Assembly: GCA_003508835.1 (NCBI GenBank)
Contig: PUFA01000021.1
Span: 10,580,501-10,644,500 of the forward strand
Length of the DNA: 64,000 bases
Direction of reading: 5' to 3'
From: Eonycteris spelaea
Taxonomy: Eukaryota; Chordata; Mammalia; Chiroptera; Pteropodidae
Position 1 is the first letter of the stretch. Every line of letters starts with the position of its first letter. Of the stretch, positions 44,525 through 58,418 are shown piece after piece. Under the pieces are notes generated by a model. It searched no databases and was not told where the DNA came from. It saw nothing but the letters and a program-made list of their open reading frames with translations. The translations under genes and the position numbers were made by a program.

Positions 44525-47262
44525 CCAATTAAAGAAGCAAATTTGTGGGATAGGTTCTGGGATTAAATAGGTGATGAGACATGCTTGGTTATCATTTTTC
44601 TCTAGCCTGCTGGATACATACTTGAATTCACCTTGGAAATAAAAATCTCAGAAAAGAATGGGACTCAGGAATGTTTTTATAGACCTACCCGAGTACAGGT
44701 GCCATAATAACTAAATTGCCCTCATGTGCTCTGCTTCCATCCTCTTGTATCACAAGTTTTTGCACGTAAAGCTCATTGATTGAATATTTTGAGTTTTGAG
44801 AGCATGATTGTACTACACTCTGTTACAGTTTTAGAAAGTCACTGGGTGTTTTCTGTAGCCAGTTACTGCTTCACACCCATTGCCATTTATAATATCCCAA
44901 ACTGCTATATCATTTTTGTATCGTTGTCTTTCTCTTGATCATCCTCTCTCTAGATGCTTTCTCCTACCTCCTTACAGATAATATCAGTAGGAAAATATAT
45001 TTTCCATTGCTTCATTTTAATATAAAGTGTTGTATTCTTTTTTGTTTGTTTTGTTTCGTTTTTTTTCCGAGTAAAGAAATAATCCTTCCTTTAGGAAAAT
45101 TATTTAAAACTTTTTTACATTATTTTTCTCTTGAAATTTGTATCCCAGTGTATGTATTGGAATACATACTTGTATGGAAATTCATAATGATAGATTGTTG
45201 ATTCACAAAGAAAGCTAAAAAATCCTCTTAAAACTATATAGCAGATCATGACTATAAGTTCTGACTTAAACAAATTGGCAGATTGTTTTAAGAATATGAA
45301 AATAGCTCACATTCACTGTTAATATTGTTTATTGGAGTGGCTTAATTTGAGTAGATTTCTTAAAATGTCAGACAGTCATCATCACTGGAGGTTTATGAAT
45401 ATTCTGCTTATCTATTCCGAGTACAAATAAAATGACCCAGTTGTTTATCAGTGGCCTGATTAGACAGACTCTAAAATGCCTGTAATTATGTTTAGGAAAT
45501 ATCTGAAACTTTTCTTTAGTGATATAGAAACATTTCTGCATATTTACAACATTTGTAAACTCTTAGAATGGTAATAGTGAGAAAGCTTTTATTCAAGTTG
45601 AATTTCATTGCAATATGGTTTCTCATGCTTAAAGTGAAATAGGACCAAGGATCTGAGAGAAAGAAATGTAGCAAAGTGCCTTCGAGTTTTTTTATGAGTG
45701 TCTTTAAAGCTATATGAAAGGTTGCTTTCATTTATTTCTTTCTTTCATCTTTGCTTTTCTTATCCTTATCATCCTTATATATAAAATGGTGTTTAGCTAA
45801 CACATGGAAAATTGTACTATTGCAATTAATGGAAAAAGAAACATTTTACTACTGACATTCTGATTCATAAATATTCATAAACTTTTAAATAATTAAGGTA
45901 CAAATATATATTTTTTAATTACTTAAAATTTTAGTTTATGTTCCTTTCTGTTCATTCTGCACATTCACTTAAAACAGTTAATGAAACAATATTTCTGTTT
46001 ACACAACTATTCTAAAAATAGTTTAATTCATCGATAAACATTTAAGCCAAGAAGATATATTTTTACATTATGTGAAATGAATCAGAAACAAAACACTTTG
46101 TCCCAAATCTTATTTAAAAAAAAAATGAATTGATCAATAAACTCAGACAAAACTGGTTTGAGTTCCTACAGGTCTCGTGAAAATTGCTATTACACTAGCA
46201 GGATAAACCCATTTGAAGTAATAGACTTTCAGCAAATGAAATATTTTCACTCTAGAAGCATAGTTAGCATTCTAACTGCCTGTTTGTTTTGCTACAGTAA
46301 AGAATTTTTTGTGACTGCAGAATATCGAACAGAGGAAAAACATCTGAAAGCAGAGTTAACTATGGAAATTTTTATTGACTGTGGTCATGGAAATGCTTCT
46401 GCCTGATAACAGAATTTATGCTGTTTCTTGGCCCAAACTAATAACCCAGCCTGCTCTCTTCAGTTATCAACAGCTGCAGGCATCTAGGTCAGGCTCTTCC
46501 GTTTTGCCTCTAGGGTCCGCAGCTCTGACTGGGACAGCAGGCTGCCAGCGGTTCACGGGTCTTTGCTGCTGGTCAGGTGCGTCTGATTTCAGACAGACTT
46601 TGGCCTTGCTGCCCATCTTGTTAACTCCTTCTCTCAATCTTGGACAAACTAGCACACTAATTCTGCACTTACTATAGGTTTCCTAACTGTTGTATTTTAT
46701 GGACTTTTGACTTTTCAATACCTTATTTAAGCGGTTTTCTCTCGATCCAGAGTCAAAGCCACATGCCTCTCATATATTATTGCTATGTTTAAAATCCCTC
46801 GCTTGGGATGCTTAGTCCTTGCCAGCTCCTTCTTGCTGAACTCCTTCTACCTTCACACACGGAGCCGGTCGCCCAATAACACAGAGTCTTTATTTGGGCT
46901 GTTTTAATGGCAATTTTTTGGTTTGTTTTTAACATCAAATAATGCTGGCTCACATCCTTCTGTTCGTACTAGCTAAAAACCAGTCCTGACTGATCTGCCT
47001 GTCACCCCCAATCAAGACAGGTTCTCATTGCTCCAACTTGTCCTTCAAGAGAATTTGAATATGTTTTCCCTGGGCCACAGGACGTTGCCTAAAATAATGT
47101 GGTGAGTTCTCATCATAATTCCAGCCCACGCTGACCTGCTGTAGCTGAACGTGGTGTATCTGAGAATGCTCTTCTGTAGCTGATGGGCTCTGACTCCTGG
47201 CTCCATAGAGCTTCTGGTCACTGTTGTTAGGTTTATAATGATTCTTTTGGTTTTTTATAACC
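44525..47262. other. Unassigned sequence with a G+C-richer patch at 46.38-46.66 kb
   Basis: Mostly AT-rich with nothing recognised. The patch at 46380-46660 (TAGGGTCCGCAGCTCTGACTGGGACAGCAGGC, CTGCCAGCGGTTCACGGG) stands out by composition. It is open over 100 codons on the plus strand and 62 on the minus without any known domain. It may be an LTR or unknown repeat. 46990-47250 also has moderate G+C without a match. Confidence 0.35.
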
Positions 47263-47264
47263 CA

Positions 47265-47995
47265 ATTATTGAAATTCACTTACTACACAATTAACCCATT
47301 TACAGTAATGTACCCATATTTAGTAATTTATCATATATTGATACAGTTGTGTAATCGCTACCACAATCAATTTTCAAACATTTTCATTACCAACCCCTCC
47401 CCAAAATAACCTATTCTTATTATAAGTTACTCCCTAACTTCTCTCACCCCACAACCAGCCACTAATTTATTTTCTGTCCCTATAGATTTGTCTATTCTGG
47501 ACCTTTCATATAAATGGAATTATACACTATCTCTAGGAGCATATGGTGGTAACTCTTTGTTGAGAAACTGGTAAACCGTTACAAGGTGACTCCACCATTT
47601 TACGTTCCCACCAGCAGTGCATGAAGATTCCAGTGTTTCCATAGATCTACCAATACTTTTTATTTTCTGTCTTTTTGATTATAACTATCCTCATGAGCGT
47701 GAAGTAACTCATTGTGCTTTTGGTTTATGTTTGTCTAATGACTGATGATGTCGCACGTCTTTTCGTGTGCATATTTACTATGCATATATCTTATTTGGAG
47801 AAATATCTATTCAAATCTTTTGTTTTTAAGTTGAGTTGTCCTTTTATTATTAAATTGTTTTTTATCAATTCTAGATACAAGTCTTTTGCATTTATGTTTT
47901 CCCCATTCTTTGGGTTGTCTCTTCATTTTGTTGATGGTATTTTTTGAGGCACATAAGTTTAAATCCAATTTATTATTTTTTCTTTTTCTTGCTTA
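47265..47995 (-). mobile_element. L1ME-type 3' portion (reverse)
   Basis: The plus strand has GTGTAATCGCTACCACAATCAATTTTCAAAC, GATTTGTCTATTCTGGACCTTTCATATAAATGGAATTATAC, CATTTTACGTTCCCACCAGCAGTGCATGAAG, then TTTATCAATTCTAGATACAAGTCTTTTGC. This is a long antisense L1 segment with no intact ORF2 frame. Confidence 0.85.
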
Positions 47996-50900
47996 TACTG
48001 ATGGTGCTCGTGGTGACTGTTGGTGAAGATTACTGAGTTTTCTTTTGCCTCAACATTAACCTCCAGTAAAAGCAGTCCTAAAATAAGTGAAAGGCCAAGT
48101 TTGGTGCTTAGTGGCTCAGTGCTCACGTGGCTTTTTTATTGGCTGTCTATAATCTTCAACCTTCAAGAGTCTAAAAATGCATCATTTTTTACCTGAAATA
48201 CGGAGACAAATTTAAAATGAGGTAAAACAGAGTTCCTAACGCCAGCCACCCCTGAATGGTTTCTGGGCTTGTCATACCAGAACCGAGCAATTCTTTTCTC
48301 CTTCTGGCGTCACACACACCACGGCAGTGTCACCTCAGATGGCACTGCTAGACCATGTTACATTTCTGATTTCTTCCTCCGTGTATAGGTTTTACTTTTG
48401 AGTATATTTTTGTTTCTTATTTTTAAGAGGAACAGTGAGTACTGCACTTGCAACCTTGCTTTATAAGAAAGATGAGCACTGCAGCTCCTTCCTCCGGTGT
48501 GACTGATTTTGCTATGAGTTGCTCAATCTGTGTCATCACAGATGGGTTATTGCAGGATAAGAAAATGAGGAATCTACTGTTCTCAGACACCACATACATC
48601 AACAGAAATGTGAGGGCATGTGCACTAAATTGTGACAAGCTGAATTTTTCCTGCTCTTTTTTTACCGGCTACTTTTTTCACCGATGTATCATACATTTTA
48701 TTGCATGACCTTCTAAGACCTACTCTCATGTTGAACTCTTAACACCTGGCTGTTTGAGTAATTATCCTACTGGGTTCTGTGTCTTCCTCAAATTTGAAGC
48801 AATGATATATTTTATAATTTTTTATTCAAAGTAGCTTTCTCCTCACCCCAAATCTGATGGTTACAGTGCCCATAGTTACTGCTAATGGATGCCCCAGCAA
48901 CTATAGAGAACAACATTACATTGTGTGCAGGAATTATTAGAAAAGGTATAATTTTGTCCATTTTCTGCTATTTATAATTACATAGCCAAATAGCTATATT
49001 CTAACAAAGCATCTTTACATCATATATTTTCTATTCTTCTTGTGTCTTTATCTAGGTCTGTCTGAATTTCCTACTTTGTATAATGAAGCTTTTCCTACCT
49101 CCTGCTACAGTGTGTATCTTGGATGTGTGTTTTGTTTTATGTGCAGGGGTTTCTGACCAAGCACTTATTTCTGTAGTGTTTAAACCTTAGTTCTTGTTTG
49201 AATTCGGGAGGATGATATCTCTCTTGAGAACTAAACTCGCGTGAAACACAGAGCTTAGACTCGCACTTGTGCACATGTATATCTGTAGCCTATGAGAGAA
49301 GTGGCATGTCACTTTGGTAGAAGATGAGCTAGGAGAAAATTATGTTATGTAAAGTAAATTAGATTTCTGCCTCACACTGTATACAGAAATCAGTGCCATT
49401 TGGATTATCACTTTAATCTTAAGGCTAAAATTTTCAATTATTCATAGAAAATATAAGCATATTTTTAGGTTTTAGAAAAAATAAAACACAAACAGTATTA
49501 ATATAAAGGAAATGAGTAATCAGATTTGACTATATTTAAATTTGTAACATTGTTCAATCAAAACATAGCTTAAAGTAAATGGAAGAAAAATTACAATGTG
49601 GGAGAACAGATTCGTGATACAAAAAATCAACAAAGCATGTACAATATATAAAGAACTAAAAAGTAAAAAACAAAAAACATCCTGTGAATTAGATTTTCCC
49701 TTCTTGTTGTTCTGAGGCTCTTAAGGTAGCTGGTGAATGGGGGTAGTGTTGTCAGATTTAGAAAATAAAAAGTACTCAATTAAATTTGAATTTCAGATAA
49801 ATGGTTAATATATTTTTACATGAATATTTCACAAATATTATATAGGGTATACATATTCTTTTAAAAAATCATCGATTATCAGAAATTTGAATTTAACTGG
49901 GTGTCCTATGTTTTAACTTGAAATTTTACTTTTCAAATTTTTATCAAAAATAACACAGCCCACCCAAAGGGGAGTCTCTTCTCAAGGCCTAAGAAAACCA
50001 GTACATTACATAATTAAATTTACTTTATTTTTGGGGTATACCACTATGTAAATATAGATATAATAAAATAAAAAATACATTATTTGTTATAATAAATAAT
50101 AAATCACCACAGGTGTTGTGTGAATGGCCTAAGCAGTTTTATAACCTTTTACAGAAATCTTAGTATTTCCACTTATCAAATGAAAGAGTTATATTATGTC
50201 ATTATAAAAGCTCACTTTTCTCTTAAGTGATTTTATGAAGCTCCACTCTTGCTGATTTAAATTAAATCTGAGGATAAACATGTGTGTATATATTTGATTA
50301 CTAACCTGCAGTGATATAACCATTTCATTTCACATCTCTTGGTTCCCCATTTAAGTCCAGTGCCCCACAATTTAGCTGCAACTATATTAATCCGCTGGTG
50401 GTAGCCTTTTTTTCGTTAAAATAATGACATACTGAAATTTATTGTAGCTTAGATAGAGTTAGATCTTCGTCATGTAAAATACCAAATCCAAAGAAGTAAC
50501 ATAAAATAGAATAGCTGCAGTATTCCTGGTGCTGAGTTGAAGTGTCCTGCATTCTAATAAATGGGAAAGAATGACAAGTGACCTGTCAGAGAATAGACTT
50601 CATTTTTGGCTTCTCAAATGAAGCAGTAGAATGTGAGAATGTACCTCATCAGCAAATTAGCCACCTCTTTGCTATTATCATCACTCATCGTATTTCAGTT
50701 GGAATTTCTAAACCATAAATAGGATTCAGTTAAACTGACTAGAAGTAAAATCTTCAAATGTACATTTTCCAGAACATAGCCTATTTCAGTGTTTTATTTG
50801 TATTCAGGCAGATTAAAATGGAAATGATGTGAGAGAGAGATTCATCATTTATTTCACTTTCAGTGACTTGGCTATTTATCCTGAAACTCACCTACAGTGC

Positions 50901-51828
50901 CCTCTTCCTTATTTTCTTTTTTCCTGTAGATTCCTCAGGTTCTCCTTTGTTGTAACATGGGGAAATGGACCAAACCAATCCAGCTGTTTTAGTTTTTGTC
51001 AAAGGATCAAATACTAATGCATGTAATGATGATACAGAATAAGAATGACAGCATGTATAAAGAAAAGCACTTCTACTTTTTCTTTTTATTGATTTTAAAA
51101 ACAAAGCAAAACCAGAAACGTTAAATTAAAGGGTCTAAGGTAAACCTGTATTATATCCATGAGAAAGGAGAATATGCAGAGTCAGGGAATACACTATGAT
51201 TAAATTAATGTTAAAACATGTTTTACAGTGTTTAAAATATAAAAGAAGCCAGGATATATAAAATGCCTTAAACTGAACATGGAACAATTTCGATAACTTG
51301 CACTCAGTCTGCCTGAGGCAATTAAATAATTAGTGTCACTTATTTTTAAGATGCCTAATTTATTAACCTTTCATGTCATTGTGATGAAATCACCATGAAG
51401 AGGTTATTAAAGAACAGCAGACAGATAAAACTATATCAATTTCCTCAAAAGCTCATGTTTCATAATATTCTGCTTATTCTATATTTAAAAATACAAAATT
51501 TTGATATTTAAGTGAATATACCTGTAAACCTATCCTTTACCCATGTTGACATTAATCATCCTCTTGCTTTATATATTAATGCATACATATATGCACGTAA
51601 AATTTTTAAAAATACATACAAAATTATAGCTCTTTTTGTAAGCTTTCTCTGCTTCACTCCATTACCCTGTTTTCTAGGGGCAAACAGCAGGGTTTTTTTA
51701 AATGTGTATTTATGAAACATATATAGTGTTTATACATGAGAGCTTACATTTCCATTAGTGTTATTACTTATATATCTATGTTTTTCTATAGCAATCAGCA
51801 TTATATACTTGAGTTATACCCATGTTAA
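47996..51828. other. Unassigned sequence
   Basis: About 3.8 kb. 48.05-48.65 kb is slightly richer in G+C, the remainder AT-rich. Chance frames up to 86 codons (48448-48708) lack domains. No repeat family recognised. Confidence 0.35.
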
Positions 51829-51829
51829 T

Positions 51830-52020
51830 ATAGATACAGATATAAAGACAGATAGGTGATAGGTAGGTAGGTAGGTAGGTAGATAGATAGATGACAGACA
51901 GACAGACAGACAGATGAATAGATATATGATAGAAGGACAGATAGATAGATGAATAGATAGGGGAAAAGGCAGGTGCAGGTATAGATAAAGATGTAGATGT
52001 AGATGTAGATGTGTAGAGAC
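51830..52020. repeat. Mixed tetra- and hexanucleotide array (GATA, GTAG, GACA, GTAGAT)
   Basis: Successive pure blocks: (GTAG)n near 51860-51882, (ATAG)n, (ACAG)n near 51894-51914, further GATA, and finally (ATGTAG)n near 51989-52012. The two overlapping minus-strand frames (Ser-Ile-Tyr-Leu and His-Leu-rich) are artefacts. Confidence 0.95.
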
Positions 52021-52170
52021 ATGTTTTCTTACTGTGTCCAATAGTATGGCATATTTATGATAAATATTAAATTTATTACATTATTGATTTACAATTGTAT
52101 TAATTTAAATAATTTTTGTATGAGACAAGTAACTCCTGGTGCACACATATTAGTATAATCTTTAGGTCAT
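52021..52170. other. Unassigned AT-rich sequence
   Basis: Nothing recognised. Confidence 0.4.
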
Positions 52171-52171
52171 G

Positions 52172-52290
52172 AGGAAGCATCATGAGGCAGTGATTAAGGA
52201 CATGGGTTTCTGATCTCAGTCAGAATTATTTAAATCCTAGCTCATAAACATAAATGCAGTAATCTTAAACAGATAAAGAAGTTAACAAAT
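52172..52290 (+). mobile_element. MIR SINE fragment
   Basis: GCATCATGAGGCAGTGATTAAGGACATGGGTTTCTGATC, then AATTATTTAAATCCTAGCTC, matches the diverged MIR head and core start. The 3' half is not recognisable. Confidence 0.5.
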
Positions 52291-54565
52291 CTTAATTGTT
52301 CGATATTTTAGAAATTCACGTTTTCTTCACCGGTCGGAAATCTTTCAGTGCATTTTAATATGAGATAAAATATTATATTTTTCTGTAAATTAAAAAATGA
52401 GTGAAATTCAATAATCATAATAATAACCCTTAAGAAGCTTGGAATAGAATAAAAAATTAAATATATATATATATATTTTATATTTACTAGAACCTATCTC
52501 AAAAATAAACTGTAATGGTAAAATGTTAAAAGCATGCTCTTTAAATTAGAAAACATGTCAAAGCAGACTACTATCATTACTTCTATACAATATTATAATG
52601 GAAATATATGTCATTGCAAACATAAGAAAATCAATAAATAAAAGAATAACTATTGGAAAGGAAGGAATTAAACATTGATCATTTGAAAATGATTTAACTG
52701 GTGATTGTCTACATGGAAAACCTAATGAGAGAGATTTTGAAGTTAACAAAGCAAATATTTAAAAATTAACAAAAATTTACATTTACCTAATGTAAATAAG
52801 ATGAATATGCAAAAGGCCATTGTATTTTTATAAACCGCCAACAGGTAGAAAACACACAGTAGAATACTTCTAACAAAAAGTTTAATAAGAATTTAGTAAG
52901 AATACATCTAACAAAAGTTTACTCCTTTATGTCATAGAATTAAAAAGCTTTAGTGAAAGACATGAAAGAAGACAAGTAATGAACATACCTTGGATAGGAA
53001 AACTCAAGTTACTTTTAATAACGCTCTAATGACATATAATTTCCATCTGAAAATGGTAAAGGAGAGAATATATTTACTCTTGCTCAAAACCTGATGTGAC
53101 ATATTCTACTTTTGACTGTCAGGAACAAACAATGAGGAGGCTCTTTCAAGTGTATGAGTTTGCAAAGAAACAAAAGTGAAGAATAGCTGGAATCCACATT
53201 AATCAAAATGTAAAGACAGACTTTATCTAAGAGCCCATTTAGTGTGCATCACATATAAATGCATTCATTGTATTATTTTTATAGGCAAAATAAAATTATA
53301 GCTACAGATATAGATATAAATATCACTTGTCTGTATTTAGAAAAAAATTATAATAAGTAGCTTCATAGTTGAAAAACAAAATATTTTAAAATTGACATAA
53401 CAATGATGTACTACGAAAGCATTCAGTAAATTCAATTACCTTCAGATTGATCTTTCTGTATAAATGTTACCACCATCATAACCTATTTCTAAAAATTGAT
53501 TATTTTTGAAGTTATGAATGTAAACTTAAACATGAAACATTTAACTTGGCGAACTTAGCCTGCTCTGGTTATTATTTTAAGTTACTCATTTATTTTTACT
53601 CACTCTCTACTTCTTTGGTATCAGATTAATGGTGAGCCTTACCCATAAAAGTACATACTGAGTGCATCCTTGTTAATTGACTAAGATAATGACATTGCAT
53701 TGAACACTGGAAACATGACATTTCTGATCTGACCATGTACACTGTTATTGTTTGTTGATTTCTTGTTAAATTTCATCTCAAAATCAAGTCTCCCAATGAA
53801 TTTATTTCTATAAATATACAAGACCATGTCTTGTGACATTGCCTCACAGTTTACTCTCCCTCTCCCATCTCCTCTGATTCATGTATAAACTAGGGTTCTC
53901 ATGTACAACCAAAAGAAATACAGAAATGCATGGGAAAAGTTAGCATGTATTATACATTTCAGATTTAGAAATGAATAGCTGAAATGTTCGTAGACTTCTT
54001 AAAAGTCAGTTTCATGTTTCCATGCCGCTTAAAGAGATGACATCAGGATGGACATCGGCTCCCACATGAATAATAGGACTGTTAAAAGAGGACCTAATAA
54101 ATTAACACCAGTCAGACCAAGAGATCAAAAATAAGTACATTGACAGAAAAGTGGAACTGATAATAGATAGAGAGGCAGTTCAAGGGCCAGACAGTGATGA
54201 CCAACATTAATTATGGAAAAAAACAAGAGGACAAAGTAAATGCTGCATAGTGGTTCCTGGGATTTTATGGTACACGGCACAGAGGAGATGGGAGTTTGGC
54301 CATGTGCAAAAAGTGTGCTTCCATTGTTCACATTTCTTCCAGTAATCTCTACTAGCCACAATACCATCAAGGGGGGAGTTGCACAGCTGGCAATCAGAAG
54401 CTCCACCCCAAAAGCCAGACTGTGAAACAGAGAAAATCAGTAGTTGGCTTTATTTATGTATCTGATGTCTGTTAAATTAAACAATATATCTTCTGTTTCT
54501 AGCTATTTCTTCTTTCTGGTTTTCAGTCTGTTAGCTCACTTTGACGATTTTTCACAGAGTTGGCC
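52291..54565. other. AT-rich unassigned sequence
   Basis: Contains a short (TA)n at about 52459-52476. A-rich, open-frame-poor sequence near 52.5-53.3 kb has an L1 ORF2-like texture but no diagnostic word. A 93-codon minus frame at 54125-54406 has no domain. Confidence 0.35.
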
Positions 54566-54569
54566 CTGA

Positions 54570-54700
54570 TCTGTAACTCTTCCATAGAAGATTCCTTCAG
54601 TTTGGAAGGGATCTGGAAAGGTTATTTGATACAGCCTCCTATGTAAGTTCCACTTAGCCTCAAGTGCTTAGACACTGAAGGTCACCTCTGGGGAAGGAAG
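54570..54700 (+). mobile_element. Possible L3/CR1 or MIR3-type relic
   Basis: CAGTTTGGAAGGGATCTGGAAAGGTTATTTGATACAGCCTCCTATGT resembles the GGAAGGGACCTT...CATCTAGTCCA block of L3/CR1-type LINEs. By-eye only. Confidence 0.3.
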
Positions 54701-57700
54701 GAAGGGAAAATAATAGGTTTTGCTATTAGTCCAACGTAGGCTCTGTGTATAAGCTTTAGCAATCTAACACTTGCAACTGTAGGCAAATAGTAATTTGCAG
54801 TTGCAATATCTTCATCTGTAAAGAGGGACATTAGTTACCCTTTGCAGTTCGGACAGGGGTTTAAAGACAAAAATGATGATTCTGTCTTTATTAGCTCTTA
54901 AGATTTTTATGGTAAGGTAAAATCTCATTCTGTTAGCTTTAACCATTTATTTTATATTTCTCATTCAGGGAAATATAGAATGGAAAAATACATAAATAAA
55001 TTTCTCTTCAGTTCATTGAAGAGAGTTGTTAGATGTGCCTTAAGTCAAACTCCATCAAAATTTCTTAAGTCAAAATTTCTATATTATGGAAATTTCATAT
55101 TATGGATATTAATTATTTATCAGATTATCCTGGGTGATTAATGGACACAGAATTAAGTATAACTTTGATTATTTATTAGGTTAAATTTTGTTTATGATGT
55201 AATACTGGTTTTCAAGTGATTTAGAATAATGTTTTCTTTACAAAAGAACTTAATAGACTTCATATATGTAGGTATGAAAATGATCAATATGATACAGCCT
55301 TGTGATAAATTTTCGAAGCATTGCTTATACAGTGTTTTCTGACCACTATTCTAGTCTGTTACCAAAAAACAATTTTCTTTTTGTAGTCAATGGAGGTTTT
55401 GTTTTGAATGCAAAAAAAACATCGATGTAATAATCTACCACAATGTAAAAGATTTGAAAATAATTAAGAATCACATCAGGGATCTCCACCTCCCCCTCTC
55501 CCCCCACAAAGGGGCTGAAGCAGAACAAAAATAGACCCAAAATATTGCCAGTAACTTATGGTTTTAGCAGCTAGAAAGAAAAAAATAATAATAACTTCCA
55601 GAAATGTGAAAAAAAAAATCATAGCACTGTCAGCCAAGGAAGAAAAGGCTCAAGTCAAGGACATGGCCCTTTTTAACACATATATTTTCTTGTATTTTAA
55701 CACATTTTTTCTTGAATTTACCATTGCAGGAAAATATTCTTTCTGTACCTATCCCATACATCCATCAAATGTCAGAGCTCCCTTTCTGAATTGAAAGTCT
55801 GACAGCTGTCTTCCAAACAATAGAGCAAGGTCCCAAGAATTGTTTCTTTAAATATATATATGTAATTTTGTAATCAACAGAGGATAACATATTGTTGTCA
55901 TAACTGATTCAATATTTTATTCTTTGATATGGCATTTCATTTTACCACTAGGTCCTAAAAGAAAGAGCTCTGGGTTTCCGCAGAATGTTCTATATCCACC
56001 ATTGACTGCAGGTCTTACATCTTATTTCTTTACAATACTACTCCATCTTCGAATAAGGTTAGATACCCGGAAACTTATGCTAATTCCCTCAGCTCCATAA
56101 TATCTAATTTTTCTCCTTATATTTTGTAAGTGAATTTTTTGCCTTTTCCTTTGTGGGGGGAGGGGGAGAGGGGTGGGGAATTGGTTTTCACTGTTACAAT
56201 TTGTTTTCTTTAAAATTATGTTTAGTATATTTTTGCTTTTTCTGTGCAGTTCATTAACTACTAGAAGGTGGAATATTCTGTACTACTTGATCCCAGAATT
56301 GTGTTCTCTTATTTTAAAATGAGTTTTCAGAGCAAATTTGGCAGTGATATGGCTAAATTGTTTCTGAAAACTTGTACTGGTTTAAAATATAACAAAGTAT
56401 TTAAAACTTTAAATCAATGACAGTCTTAATAAAAAAATAAATAAAAGCTAGACTAAAATAGAAAACCTGAATTTATTTTCCAAATGTAGCTATCTACTCC
56501 AAATATGCATTATTCTCTTGAGCGTGCTTCATGTGTTTTCATCCTGTGACAGCTTGTCAGAAATGTAATTTATTCACATATTCTACCCCTAATTGATAGG
56601 CTCTCATTGCTATTATATTTGGCCATCAAGTTTAACCCAATATGGTACTTATTCTGTGAGACATCAACTTGTCAATCCATATTTTGTGAAACAAGTTGAT
56701 ATTAAGAGGAAGAGTTACCAGTTTAATTTAAATAAATTTATTAAAATTTACATTTCAGAATGTCTCCAAATTATATTTTCACTAAATATAATATAATTTT
56801 TAGCTTTCCTGTTTTTGCTATTAGACAAAAAAAAATGAGTAAAACAAGGATTTGTCAAAAATATAAATGATTTTGTGTTACTATGTTTCTATTTATAGAT
56901 GGCAAATATTCATCTACCAAATAAAATTTCATAAAAATATTATCCAATTGAAAGTAAGCTGTTTTGCTTTTATTTTATTCACTAGTGTCTATTATTTGAT
57001 CACAGTTTGACTTCATTAATGAATTGATATAAAGAAATTACAAGATGGTATTTATGTTTGTTCATTTTCAGTTCTGAGTTTCCAGATATTAACATTTTAT
57101 GCAAGATATTAGTGTAAATCAGAAATGTCTCAAATAAAGGCAGGTTTTGTGTTCTTTTCCTCAAAATTCTTCTGATCATATTATTGATATCAGCCAATAT
57201 ATAGACTCTTCTCAACATGTTATCTCAGGTTGGAGGAATACTCAGTGCCATTTTGGAAATGTATAGTTTTACTAGTCAATTTATTTAATTAAATAAAGTA
57301 AACGTAAGCTAGATTGATTATCAACATAATTTATTTATTGCATAATTCAAAATCTCAAACATTATATAAGCGAAAGAGGCATTCTATATAAGGATATTTC
57401 ACTAGTATAAATCCATTAACAAAAGATGATTTTGCTGAATACATATGTATAGTAATCATAGTAGAATTTTAGTATTTGATTGGAAACTAGCCTTTGGTGA
57501 GTGATGCCTCTATATGAGTATTTACACAGGTTGGAAAATTTTCCCCATTACTGATTAATGATGATATTTTGTTTGTTTTTCCCCCACTTTGTCGTGTTTT
57601 GGGTTTTTCAAGACACTGTGGGACAAGAGGTGAAAATGAGTAGAAGTAGGTAGAGTCTATGGATTTTCTTTATAGGAATTATATAGATATATTTTAAGTA

Positions 57701-58240
57701 TAAATAGTACCAGGTATAAATGGTACCAGGAAATAAAGACCTCTAGGAATTGGGGTCTGAGAATCTTTTGCAAAGGATTGGACCTTTACCTGAGATCATT
57801 GGACTGAGGCCTGAGATCTTTCCAAGCACTAGGCCACTAGCAATAACCACTACCAATTAATTCTGTAGAGTTTAGAGCCAAGTATAGCTATGCATTACTG
57901 ACTCCTGTGAGGATAAGAAATAATACATATACACTGATTATCACAAATATAGTTACGAAAAATTTATTACTATTATAGTTTATGTTTATAGAGGTTTCCA
58001 CAACTCAGACCTGAGAGATGAGCTACCAAGTATTTAATATATAAGGCAGAAACAAAAATGTACTGACAACATAATTGAATGCATGAACTTAATTTTTCCT
58101 AATATACACATCTGGATCTGGGAAATATGACAAGCTGATTCTTAAGATCTTATGGGAACACAAATAAATTAAAATAATGTGAAAAAATAATCATAATAAA
58201 GAGGAGGAGTAGAAGAAGAAATTCATGAGGGTACTACCCT
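54701..58240. other. AT-rich unassigned sequence
   Basis: About 3.5 kb. A G-rich run lies at 56153-56178. Short direct repeat words (AAATAGTACCAGGTATAAATGGTACCAGG) lie at 57704-57731. No exon, RNA gene or clear repeat family seen. Confidence 0.4.
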
Positions 58241-58244
58241 AGTA

Positions 58245-58418
58245 TGAAATGTTTATGGAATAGGGATAAAATGGGTCAAATATGTAGTGACGAAAAGAAA
58301 TCTAACTATGGGCAGTGAACAAAAATGCTACACATATATGACTTACTGTTGAATTGTGCACTTGAAACTTATTGGCTTTTGTTGATGTCACCCCAATAAT
58401 TTTTAATAAAAAAAAAAT
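58245..58418 (+). mobile_element. L1 3' end, bat-type terminus
   Basis: AAATGGGTCAAATATGTAGTGACG, GGGCAGTGAACAAAAATGCTACACATATATG and TGTTGAATTGTGCACTTGAAACTTATTGG, then TGATGTCACCCCAATAATTTTTAATAAAAAAAAAATC. A short, 5'-truncated copy close to the one at 43.6-44.0 kb but more diverged. Confidence 0.8.

Noticed and set aside
51830..52020. CRISPR-like regularly spaced repeats
   Set aside because: Contiguous tetranucleotide units without unique spacers, in mammalian DNA; a microsatellite.
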